64,000 bases of DNA, taken from contig JAESIW010000137.1 of NCBI GenBank assembly GCA_016802295.1, positions 5,148,146 through 5,212,145 on the forward strand, written 5' to 3'. The notes under the pieces are model-generated. The model saw only the letters and a program-made list of their open reading frames with translations, was not told the DNA's origin and searched no databases. Made by a program: the position numbers and the translations under genes. This stretch comes from Brachionus rotundiformis (lineage: Eukaryota > Rotifera > Eurotatoria > Ploima > Brachionidae). Each line of letters opens with the position of its first letter. Position 1 is the stretch's first letter. This document shows, one piece after another, positions 1 to 10,810 of the stretch.

Positions 1-400
1 ATTTTAGAAGGAAGTGAATGAAATTAACTAATTGGTTTCCAATAAGCATTTATTGTTTGACAGTCGCTATTTATTAAAACAAGATTTTTGTTAATGTTTA
101 TCTAAAACAATTTTCAAAAAAAAATTCAAAGAAATAACAAATTCAAATTTTCAAATTATATTAAATTTGTGTAGGCGACTTATCAACAAGTCTGAATTTC
201 CAATTTTTTTTCTAATGCTGTTTTATTCATAAATTTTAATCGCCTACTTGCTTTCACGCTTAAGGCTTTCCAAAGAGTTATTCAAATTTTATATTATAAA
301 TAAATTTTTTTTTTTTGTATTGTATCAATTCTTACTATTTTTAATAAACAAAAGAACCTACGCAAATACCTGTTTTTATTTAATTAATTATTAATTTTAG
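1..400. other. Upstream/intronic DNA of the phosphatase gene
   Basis: AT-rich DNA ending in a good splice acceptor (TTTTAG at 395-400). No long reading frame is present. A short frame at 18-62 starts with ATG, encodes a hydrophobic stretch (MKLTNWFPISIYCLT) and could be spliced in phase 0 to the exon at 401, but its donor would be the weak GTCGCT. I therefore list it only as a possible first exon. Confidence 0.4.
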
Positions 401-2854
401 GAACTCAGTCACAAAACGAATTTAGCGCATATATTCCACCACGATGAATCTAATCAATATATGAACAATTTGAACACCAGCTATACGATTTTGGTCGTAA
501 TCGCCGGCATTTTATTAATTACCATTTTGACATTAACTATTTGTTTGCTTATTATGGTAATTTAGTGCCATAACTACTAAAAATGGCATGCTAATACTTT
601 TTCTTCATTTAAGATATATTGCTATTCCAAGCAGGGCAATTCGTACAAAGCTGCTTCAAACGATCTGTCATCTTTCACATATTCATCAAATTTATCAACA
701 TCCTCTCACTCATCACTTATCATCAACAACACTGATTCATTATCGAATACATCTCAAAGTACAAATTCTGATAGTTTAACTATTTCAAAGCCATCAATAA
801 AAGAAATTTCGATATCATTGCCAATAGTTAAACCAAATTTTAACGAACTGAAGCCTCAGCTAAGCGTTGAGTCAAAAATGAAGGCGAAAACTTTATTCGA
901 AAGGTAAATTTTCATTATTCTTTCATTTGTATTCAAATTAAAATGTATTATCTATTCGCTTTTGTATAGAAATAATTAATTAATTTTTTTTTTTTTATTT
1001 TAGTAAGTCATTGTATACAAAAAGGTAGGTTCAATATTTGGCTAGTTTATTTAATTTAATTTTGTTTAAAATGCAAATTAAAATTTATATTTTTCTTTCT
1101 AACATTATTTATTAATAAGCTGTTTTTTTTTTGTGTTAAAAAAATTTGTTTAATATTAATTTATATTTAATTTTGTTTGTCATTTAGACGAGGCTCGAAT
1201 AACTCATTAACGTTGACAATTAACCCGATGAAAAAAAAACTCAGTATTAACAATCCATCAAAAGATTGGTAAGTTTATAAATTTTATATATTTTTAAATT
1301 TTAATAAATTGAATATTGATTAAATAATTTCTTATCAAGCTTTATATTTTTATTTTTAATTGTATAACTGTTCAAAATTAATTTATTAATTATAAAAGGA
1401 AATTTTATTTTGTTCATTTTATTTATTAAGATAAAAGATTTGAATATAAAAATAAAGTGTGTAAAGAAATTATCTTATAGCGAAAAATACTATTTTATAA
1501 AAATTTAATTTTGTTTATGTTTTTAAGCTTGGAATATTTGTCAAAAGCAACTAGGTTACTGACAATACCCGAATTGATCTCAATCTCAAAAAGTGGAAAC
1601 AATCTTTATAATGAATTTTATGTAAGATTTATTTTATTTAAGAAATAGATGAATTAATTTTTTAAAAATAAAAGCTAATTCCGTTCAACCATGCTGAATT
1701 ATTTGTCCAAGGTTCTAGTATAAAAAATCGCTATAGAGCCATAGTGCCAAACGAGACCACTAGAGTCCGTCTCCCGGTGAGAAATAGCGATCCACTTAGC
1801 TCTTATATAAATGCAAATTATATAACCGGATACAAAGAAGAGTCCAAGGCTTACATAGCCTCACAAGGCCCAATGTCGAACACAATTAATGATTTTTGGT
1901 TCACTATTTGGAACGAAAATGTATCCTGTGTTGTTATGATTACCAAACTATACGAACGAAATAAAAACAAATGCGAATTGTACATACCCGATCAGATTAA
2001 CAAAACCGAATATTACGATAATATTAAGGTAACAGTAAACCAAATTAAAACATTTGACGATTATGAAATTCGAATGTTAACTGTTTGTTGTAATAATGAA
2101 ACGCGCATCTTATATCACTATTGGTACACGGCATGGCCGGACCACAACTTGCCCGAAAATCCAGACGCGTTAATTCAATTCATAAAACAAATTGAAATGA
2201 TTAAAAAAAATGATGATACAAAAAAATCTCCTGTGCTGGTCCACTGTAGTGCTGGTGTTGGTCGAACAGGCTGCTTTTTGGCAATTGCAACCGGTATTAA
2301 ACAAATTGATAACGAAGCTTTAATAGATATAGTTGGCATTGTATGCAAATTAAGAAAAGAAAGGTTTGTGTTTTTTTATTCTATTATTTATTAAATGATA
2401 GATAATTTATTAAACTAATTAAATCTTTGGTATTTTTTTAGTTATTTAGTTGAAGTAAAAAGTTAAATCTAAAGATAAGAAAATATCACTATTAGAAAAA
2501 TTAAGCTAAATTTTTTACTAGGGCGGTTTTTATTATTTTATCGATTTTTTTATCTCGAGAATTTAGCATCATTTAATAAAATATTGATAACAAATAAAAA
2601 AAAAAATTAGTTTATTTTCAAAATTAATTATAAAATTTTTAAAAATATTTATTTGAAGAGGTGGCATGGTCCAAACACTTGAACAGTACGAGTTCATATA
2701 TCAAGTTCTTGCATACTATTGTGTGTATTACAAGAATTTTCCATTATTATCAACCTCATCTGAATGTTCTCCAGCATTATCAAGTCCGTCTTCATTGTGC
2801 TTAAAGCCAATAAATGAAAAGAACTTTTTCGAATTTACGGCACAAACAAATTGA
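401..2854 (+). CDS. PTPRR: Receptor-type protein tyrosine phosphatase of the KIM (PTPRR/STEP/HePTP) class, 5' end incomplete
   Basis: This is a membrane tyrosine phosphatase expected to bind and dephosphorylate ERK/p38 MAP kinases. Exons are 401-556, 614-903, 1004-1024 (21-nt microexon), 1188-1269, 1528-1621, 1675-2363 and 2659-2854. The first exon holds one membrane segment (SYTILVVIAGILLITILTLT...). The microexon and the next exon together encode KRRGSNNSLTLTI, which matches the kinase interaction motif of this family (RRGSNVSLTL in PTPRR) including its PKA-site serine. The single catalytic domain shows the KNRY loop, the WPD loop (WPDHNLPEN), the P-loop HCSAGVGRTG with catalytic Cys and Arg, and the Q-loop motif GGMVQTLEQY. 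The exon ending at 1269 is in phase 0 but the one at 1528 needs phase 2, so another short exon must lie between them. Candidates are 1433-1458 and 1481-1512. Membership of the R7 PTP class is firm; PTPRR versus PTPN5 is not resolved. Confidence 0.9.
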
Positions 2855-3732
2855 AAGAATACAATTTTTTTCTTTGTTTATAATCTTATATATATATTTA
2901 TATATATATATATATGTAGTATTTGTTGTTTTGTAAAAAATTATTTGTGTAAATTTAAAAAATCCCAGTGATTAATAGATTCCATTTAAAATAATTCAAG
3001 TGAGCAATTGATTTTTTACAACCTTACTTGGTGCTTTAAATACATACTTATTTAGATTACAGTACGCTTTAAACTACAGTATCTTAGACAATTAAACTGA
3101 CTAGTTAATCAATGTTTACCTATGGTTGCATTCTTAACTTGAGATTTTCATATGTAATTAACATAGTTATTTTAATTATTAACTGCAGAAAAGATCATAA
3201 AACAAAAATTCTTTCCTTTTTTAAAATTATGTTATTTATTTATAAAAATGTTTATCTTCTTTATTAATAAAATGTAAATAAATATATACGAAAATGATTT
3301 TTTTTGTTTCTCATTTAACTAAAAATTTTAGTAATAGATATTTTCAATCCCATCAAAATTAGTGTCAAGTATAAAATTTAATTTTAATCTTTTAGCATTG
3401 GTTTTATAAATTTGGAATAAAAATTAATATTTAAATTAAAAATTAAAATATTTTCACTTAAGTGACATGTCACTAAAGTCGAGCAATTACGTCATGAATC
3501 AATTCAAAAAAGATATTTTTTTTAATAAACTTTATTTCAAATTCTTTAATAAAAGATAATTATTTTATTGAATAATTATTTTAGTTATCGATCTTTTTTT
3601 AATTAGATACTAAAATTCAAAAAATATTTTCTAGAATAAATTAGAAAATAAAAATCACCAAAGACGATTTTAGGTTTTTACAAAAAAATTACAAAACTAA
3701 TTTTATTTTTTGTCACAATTAATAGAATTTTT
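2855..3732. other. Intergenic, convergent 3' regions
   Basis: Lies between the convergent ends of the phosphatase and EED genes. It contains a TA microsatellite and an AATAAA-type signal near 3265. On the minus strand an AATAAA lies close after the EED stop. I see no coding potential. Confidence 0.6.
2888..2916. repeat. TA microsatellite
   Basis: Nearly pure TA dinucleotide run just downstream of the phosphatase stop codon, probably in or near its 3' UTR. Confidence 0.8.
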
Positions 3733-5612
3733 TTATTCTCTTCTCCAAATGAATATATTACCTAAATTATTGCTAGCTATCAGATCATTACCATTAAGGC
3801 TGAGTGCTACTGATCGGATTATTCCCTTTAATTTTTGATTTGACAAAGTTGCTCTATAAGAGTCATTTGAATTCTGAGAGTCTAATTTCCAAACGTAAAT
3901 TTTGCCATTACTTGTTCCAACTGCCATAATCTAAAACAATTTAGATAAATATTTTTATTTGAAATAATACTTTTAAAAAAATAAATTTACTCTATGACTA
4001 AAATCTATGCCAAATCTAACGAACCAAATGTCACATTCTTTAGCTTCAAACTGATGGAAAATAAATACATTTTTACTGGTACGTGATACAGAATCTAGTT
4101 TTTCATTTATTAGACCCGGTTTCCATTCGATTATACAATTTTCACAGGACTTTGTACATCAAAATGAATGTAGTTGAATTTTTAAATTTAGTTTTTAAAA
4201 ATTTACTTTTGATAGTACAAGATCGCCAAACCATCTAACACAATCAACATAATTAGTATGAATATCCCTGGTCGAAAAATCTGGAAAATTTACAGATATT
4301 GTCGGAAATGATCTTATAATTATTAAATAAATAAAAAAATACACTCTTACTAAATAAAAGTACTTGTAAGAATTGTCAAAGTCTTCTGAACTATCAATTG
4401 CATTTTTTAATTTTGGTGTTTGAATATTCCATATTTTTATGTAATGGTCAATACCACAACTAATTATGTACCTTCCTTTTAAGTCAATATCCTTAAAAAC
4501 TTATTTTTAAAAAACTAATTAAAATAAAAATCTTGACTTAATTAATTACTGAGCTCAGAACTTGGTCTGTGTGTCCTTCTGCACCGCCAAAAATTGCAAT
4601 ACAAACTGCTGTACTTATATTCCACAATCTCAAAGTATGATCTTTACTCGCCGAAAGAAGAATAAAATTTTTATTTGGGTGAAATTTCAAATCATTTATT
4701 GCTGCTCCATGGCCAATTAAAGCGCTTTTAAACTGAGGTTTAAATGGTGAAATTGTTCTTATGATGCCTTTTAAACCAGCTATGGACAATAATGGTTCTT
4801 GACGATCAGAATCTAATGTCCAAGCGCAAACAAAAAAGTTTTCTTGAGGCTTTATTAAGTGTTAAATGTTTTTTTACTGTAATAAAACAACGATAGATAA
4901 AAATTACATCTGCATCTAAATATATATCAATTGGATCAACTTCACCAGTTGATATTATATATTCATAAAAAGAACACTAAAAATTAAGTTAAAAGGAAGT
5001 TGTTTAAAAATTTTAAAAAATACTTGATTAGATCCAACCGATGCAAATAAAAATTTTTCAGGATTTTCTTCAAATGGTCGGTAAATTTTTACATCATAAA
5101 TATTGAGATCACCTTCGTGTTCTTCCTTAATTGGATTTTATTAGGTTTTTTATTAAGATATTGAAAAAAAATTAAAAATTACCTTTATCATATTTACAAG
5201 TTTGTATTTTGGTTTTTTTTGATTATTTGAAATTATGGGTTTTTTTATTGAATGATTTGTTTCGACCTGGACTTCTTGATTAGCCTGCTTTAATTATAAT
5301 AAAAAATCATTGACGCGTTCAATTTTATTTTATTTTTACAGCCTCTTGACTCAAGCTGGTATCATCACTGTCGTCTACATAGACCACAGAAATATCGCTT
5401 GTATTGGCACTTGGTAAATTTTGATTCAAATCGTGATCACTACGGTCGACTTCAATTTTTACTTCCAATTTTGTATTGGGGGATTTGGTCTCCGAACTAT
5501 TGAGATTAAGTGAACTACGGCTACGGGTTGTTACATTTGGTGAATTACTAGTTTTTTTTGGAGACTTCTTAGTCGAAGTCGAATCATTCGACTTGTTCAG
5601 ACTGCTTTTCAT
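3733..5612 (-). CDS. EED: Polycomb protein EED/ESC (WD40 subunit of PRC2)
   Basis: EED is the WD40 subunit of PRC2, which binds trimethylated lysines and stimulates H3K27 methylation. Nine exons (5340-5612, 5183-5287, 5024-5125, 4908-4976, 4550-4849, 4364-4491, 4207-4312, 3991-4149, 3733-3930) join in frame to 479 codons; human EED is 441. The first 91 residues are Ser/Lys-rich and disordered. The propeller follows with recognisable EED blocks: FASVGSNQ, AGLKGIIRTISP, GHGAAINDLKFHP, SASKDHTLRLWN, GGAEGHTDQVLS, FPDFSTRDIHTNYVDCVRW, SCENCIIEWKPG, ECDIWFVRF and GTSNGKIYVWKL. Near its end the human aromatic-cage pair W-Y (DIWYMRF) is W-F here. The short terminal blade ends NIFIWRRE. The sixth donor was set by phase (AA|GTACTT) rather than at the stronger-looking GTAAGA further on, because only the former keeps the frame. 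Confidence 0.95.
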
Positions 5613-8600
5613 TTTGTAATAAAAAAATTTATATTTTCAGTTTAATAATCAAATATTCAATTTTTTTTTAAATGGAAATAAAATTTAACTTTAATTTAAG
5701 ACAGTTTTTATACAAATATATTATTTGAGTTTTTTTCGTTTTTTAATTTTATAGTACTGTAATTAAGTAAATTAATTAAGCTATTAATGAAAATAGAAAA
5801 TTTTAAAGGTACTAGAAAGCAAACATTAAAATAAATTTTTTTTAAAAATTATTCCGATCATACTTTGGCTTGTAAAAAATGATAAGCTAACTAGCATTTC
5901 GATCAATTGTATAAATATCAAAAATAATTTTCCTATTAAATTAAAATATAAAATGATTAATTAAGATAACAAAAATTTTTGAAAATTTTCTTAATTTAAT
6001 AAACAAACTATAAAAATTAAAATCAATTCTTTAAGTTTCTAATTATTTAATATAAATTGGAGAAATATTTTTAAAATTGAAAAAAATGCTGATTTTTTGT
6101 TTAAACAACAAAATAAACCAAACTCAACCAGAAAATAATCATTTTTCGGCTGCCACATTGAATTTAAAATTTATTTTATGTTTTAGTTAATCGATATATA
6201 TTAAATATTTGAATGATATAAACAATCTGTAAAATCAAAAGAAATTTTTAATTTTTCAAAAACCAATAATGATATATCAATTACATCTATTTCAAATTTA
6301 AATTTTAGATTATAAAAAGAAAGTTTTTATCTTTAACAATGTTTAAATAAGAATTAATCAATCATAACAAATAATCATAGATAATTTATTTAGTTTAGAA
6401 TAAGAATTATTCGATTTAAAAGAGAACCAAGTCTTATAAATTTTTTCTCTTATTTCGAATAAGATTGTTTCTCATTAAAATAAAAACACATCTAATTTGA
6501 TATCATATTATGTAATGAAGAGTCTCCAAATTTTTTTAAGATAATCAATATTTGATATTGTTGCAATCGAAATTTTTATAAGGCTCATTTAAATAAATTG
6601 AAATCGTATTAAATTTATTTCTAAAAGAAGGGAAGTCAAAAATGAAAAATAACTTAGAATAAATAATTATTTTCAAAAAGCATTAAAGAAATTTTTTGTT
6701 TATAAAATGATATTTATATATAAAATTGCTGTTTTCAAGAGAAAAGCTTTATAAAATATATATAAATTGATAAATTTTCGTCAATACTACTCTCAAAACA
6801 TTACCTTTTTAATTATTATGTTATAAATAAACTTGAATAAAAAATATTTAAATTGATTTCAAAAATTAAATTTTTGAATGTTTTGAATAAATTTGAATAA
6901 AACAGCTTTAAGCGTTTACTAAGCAATAATTCGAGGTGAAATATTTGTTCGATTTAAAAAATTTTATGATTTAAATGTTTATAAAATGTGTTTAGTTTTC
7001 AACGATTTTCTATTATATTTACGAATATAAGCGTTTTAAAACACAGTCAAAATGGCCCAATGGCAATGATAAATGTTTATAAAATTAATAAATATCGAGC
7101 CAAATAGATATACATTTAGAAATAATTTAGAATCTTGGTTCGCTTTTACTATTATTCATTTAAGATTTCATTAAAAATAATATTTTTATTTGATAAAATT
7201 TTATGTAAAATAATATTAAAGGTAACATATTTTGCCCGAAAGTCTCTCAGAAAAGAAAATAAAGAACGATTAATTTATTTTTCTCGTTTTATTTACATTC
7301 TTTCATAAAAAAGCAATTAAAAAAAGTCACTTATGAATTTTTTTTAAAACAAAATTATGTTGTAAAATTTACATATTTTTATTTGACAAATTTCAATGTT
7401 TTCATTCGGAAATTAGTGAGTCATAAACTCACTCTTTATCTTTGGAATTTCATAAACTTAATGAGAAAAAATTCCAAGTCGATAACACACTTTCCACTTT
7501 TATCTCACTAATCAAGTTATTAATTTTTTAATACAAAATAATTAATAACTTATTTATCTAGAAATCATCTTAAGTTTTTTAATTTCCTACATTGTGCTTT
7601 AATGGCCAAACATTTGGCCAAAAAGTGTATTTTTTCCAAATAAAGGTCTGATAAATTTTCCTAAATTTTAATTTTTTTGGATATTTTTCCTCTTGGGCTA
7701 ATTTTTATTGATAAGTTAGAAGACACGTGTAATTTGGGCTCAATTAATGATAAGGATCAAGTAATAAATTAAGTGCGTGCAAGCAAACAGACAGTTTTGA
7801 ACAAAATCTATTGTAAGCTGTTTAGTTTGTTATATACAAAATTAAGTCTAATCATAGAAAAAACATTGAGTTGAAGAAAAACAATAACATTATAAGTTCT
7901 TACTATTTGAATTTTAAAAATTATAATTTTTGTTAATGTGTACAGGGAGCATATGGATGTTAAACGCGAGTGTATGAGGCAGGCGATTGGCAAAGTGTGC
8001 TTGAAACCAAACATAATTTTAAAATAATTATTTGTTTGTTGTATAAGATCAAACAAAATTTCAAATAAAAAACAAATAAAAGTGTAATAAATTGCAATTA
8101 AATTTAAATACGATACGAAAAAAATGAATGTTAGAAATTATGTTCTTTGCCATAGTGGAGAAGTTTCAAGATATTTTTTTGAAAAAAAAATAAAAAATAA
8201 TTTTTGCGTGTATATGTGTGTATGTGTGAATGAGCCGAGTTTGGATCAAGTTTTTTGCTAGTATCAAGTCTTTAGTTTTATTTTTTGGTGATTTTTGGTT
8301 GTTGTGAGTTTGTTTTCCAAAGTGATTCGATTTTTAAATTAGCATAATATTGTTTTCTAAAAACAACCAAAAAGTTAAATTTAAAATAAAAATAAAATTA
8401 TTTTTGTTTAAATGTTTCATGAAATTTTAAAGTTATTAGAAGCCGTGCACTTCAAATACAGCGATCACGTTTCGAGTTTTTTCCATCTCCTTCCAATATA
8501 GGTTGTAATTACCTCGATTTTTTTAATTGATTATAGTTTTTTTAAGAGCTAGAATATTTTAATAATTTATCTTTTATAAGTTGTTTGTTTAGCTTTTAAA

Positions 8601-8950
8601 AAAGTTTTTTAGGCGCGCCAGCATATTATCTGAGTCTTTTGGCAAAATTGACCACCATGTCAGCCAGCATTTGCTGATTGATGTCTTAATTAGCTCGCGC
8701 TAGTTAATAAATTTAAATTTATGCTTTAGAGATTTTAATATAAAGATGTTTTTTTGGTTTTTTCTTATTGTAAACAATTTGACGCCAATTTAATTTAAAT
8801 TAAGTTTTAAAATTTATTCTTAGTTCTGGGCTCTTGTGCATAATTGGCCTCCAACGAATACGCTTCATTGGTGGCAATTGCTTCTACAGGTTTTCTTATC
8901 CAAATAAAGATTTTTTCATTTAAGATAAACCAAGTTTTTGTATCGAAAAT
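5613..8950. other. Long intergenic region between divergent EED and FOXK
   Basis: About 3.3 kb shared upstream DNA of two divergently transcribed regulatory genes. Most is strongly AT-rich with no credible frame. The stretch 7560-8950 is richer in G+C, holds a short TG/TA-rich tract at about 8205-8232, and contains a well-placed upstream ATG (GACCACCATG near 8650) opening a six-codon uORF. It probably carries the FOXK promoter and 5' UTR, the latter perhaps spliced (donor after CTACAG about 8889, acceptor TTTATAG at 8951-8957). Confidence 0.5.
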
Positions 8951-8962
8951 TTTATAGGAAAA

Positions 8963-10810
8963 ATGAAATTAGAACATTTAAATCAACTGATCGATACCAA
9001 GGCCAAGGAGAACACCGAGACCAAAAAAGACGCCCATGCTGACGCCGCACTCTTTAACAATTTCGTTCACTTACAACAACAAAAACAGTACGAATACCTG
9101 ATGAACGAGTTTATTAATCAGCAGCAAATGCAGCTCAAGCTTCAACTGGAACAACAAATCCAAAACTTAATTCCGAACACAATTGACCTAACAATGCTTA
9201 ACAACATACTTTTATCAAATTCAATGACAAATAGTGGCCAGAGCAGCACAACAGCCCAGCAATGCTCGTCCAAGTCCTCTTATCCCTACGCTCGAATCGA
9301 AATCGACTACTCAAATGAGTCGACTGAAAAAAATTTTGTCTATTTTCTGAACAAAAAAAAGATAACCATTGGTCGCAAGCTCAATCCCAATTTGATCAAC
9401 TCGGACAATATTAAACTAGCTGATATTCTGATCGAAAATTCAACATTGGTATCACGGCACCACTTTTCCATCGAGCTCAAACACTCACTTAAACCAATCT
9501 CAACCAGCTCAAGCTCGGACTTCTGCTACATAGATTCGGAGGACTCGGAAAACTCGGACAACGACGATAAAATTGACACAAATAAACACTACTATTGGAA
9601 ATTGTTATGTACCAGCAAAAATGGCCTATTCATAAACACAAGGTACATACAAACAGGTAAACATGTCCAACTTCTTAACAAAAAATACACTTTCCGCTTT
9701 CCCAACACGAACATAAAAGTTTATTTTGAGTCCTTGGTCGACACAGTCCATGCTTGTACACCATCGCCAACACTTACCACGGTAAGCTCGGAAGAGGCCG
9801 AGAAACCGGCACTTGTCGAGCCTAAAAAAGAGCCCAAATCAAATAATAAAATAGCTCAAATATTAATGCAGAAACAAATGGAACAACAACGAAATACAGA
9901 AGTAAAAAAAGATGAGATAAATCATGATGAATCGAGTAACCACAGCAATTCGGACAAAATAGAACAAGATAACAGCTGCAAAAAGCCACCATATTCCTAT
10001 GCCCAGCTAATTGCCCAGGCTATCAGCTCGTCCAAAGAACAGCAGTTAACTTTGAGTCAAATTTATCAATTTATATCTAGTAATTACAATTATTACAAAT
10101 TGGATGACAAAGGTTGGCAAAATTCGATCAGACACAATTTGTCACTAAATAGAAACTTTGTCAAAGTGGCCCGTCAACAAAACGAGCCTGGCAAAGGCTC
10201 ATTTTGGCGCATTGAATCGTCCAGTGAGCTTAAAGTCAAAGAGCAAGCATTTAATAGAAAGTCCAGATCGACAACCCCGAACGGAATTAACCGAGTGACT
10301 AATCAGTCGTCGCCCAACTACTCTTCCTCCTCTTCGTCATCAATAAACGATGCCAAAGATGAACACGATAAAACAGGCAATGACCAAAATCAAATCCTAA
10401 TGAATTATTTAAAGGCACAAGGTAATCAAATACCTTATTTGACTTTACAGCCATTGGATCAAATCCAAGCTATTCTGAGCAATAATTTGTTCAATTCAAA
10501 TCCAGCTCTAGTTCAATTGCTTTGTCAAAATATGGTACAAAATCAGACCAATTTGGCAAATCAAAATTTACTCGTTATTCAGCCTCAAGTACCTCAGGTA
10601 GCCATACAAACTGATAATTCTGTTAAATTAAGATTGTTACTAAATGATGAATCGAATGGTTTAAACTCAAAGAGAACTATATCACAGGTCTTGGATAATA
10701 ATGAAATTAGTCACGAAAATGCAAACAAAAAGTCTTGTCAAGAAAGCGAAATGGACAATTCTAAATTGTCCAATTCGACTTCAAATCAGAGTGATAAACA
10801 AGAGTACTAA
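8963..10810 (+). CDS. FOXK: Forkhead transcription factor of the FOXK class (FHA + forkhead)
   Basis: FOXK proteins are nuclear transcription factors with a phosphothreonine-binding FHA domain and a winged-helix DNA-binding domain. The gene is one uninterrupted exon of 615 codons. Residues 36-70 are Gln-rich. The FHA domain spans about 110-256 with its core motifs TIGRK, SRHH and NGLFIN, and an acidic, Ser-rich insert at about 177-208. The forkhead spans about 340-435 (KKPPYSYAQLI...) with recognition helix WQNSIRHNLSLN (385-396) and wing motif EPGKGSFWRI. The pairing of FHA with this forkhead subtype is specific to FOXK. The C-terminal half is Gln/Asn/Ser-rich and disordered. The start codon follows a splice-acceptor-like TTTATAG five bases upstream of it, so the 5' UTR may be spliced. 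Two AATAAA signals lie within 60 bases after the stop. Confidence 0.95.
   Translation: MKLEHLNQLIDTKAKENTETKKDAHADAALFNNFVHLQQQKQYEYLMNEFINQQQMQLKLQLEQQIQNLIPNTIDLTMLNNILLSNSMTNSGQSSTTAQQCSSKSSYPYARIEIDYSNESTEKNFVYFLNKKKITIGRKLNPNLINSDNIKLADILIENSTLVSRHHFSIELKHSLKPISTSSSSDFCYIDSEDSENSDNDDKIDTNKHYYWKLLCTSKNGLFINTRYIQTGKHVQLLNKKYTFRFPNTNIKVYFESLVDTVHACTPSPTLTTVSSEEAEKPALVEPKKEPKSNNKIAQILMQKQMEQQRNTEVKKDEINHDESSNHSNSDKIEQDNSCKKPPYSYAQLIAQAISSSKEQQLTLSQIYQFISSNYNYYKLDDKGWQNSIRHNLSLNRNFVKVARQQNEPGKGSFWRIESSSELKVKEQAFNRKSRSTTPNGINRVTNQSSPNYSSSSSSSINDAKDEHDKTGNDQNQILMNYLKAQGNQIPYLTLQPLDQIQAILSNNLFNSNPALVQLLCQNMVQNQTNLANQNLLVIQPQVPQVAIQTDNSVKLRLLLNDESNGLNSKRTISQVLDNNEISHENANKKSCQESEMDNSKLSNSTSNQSDKQEY

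Noticed and set aside
4351..4363. Strong-looking GTAAGA donor for EED exon 6 at 4350
   Set aside because: It would put the next exon out of frame. The upstream AA|GTACTT donor keeps FPDFSTRDIH in frame.
7808..8056. 82-codon minus-strand frame between EED and FOXK
   Set aside because: No recognisable features, Ile/Leu/Phe-rich, and lies in likely FOXK upstream DNA. It is compatible with chance.
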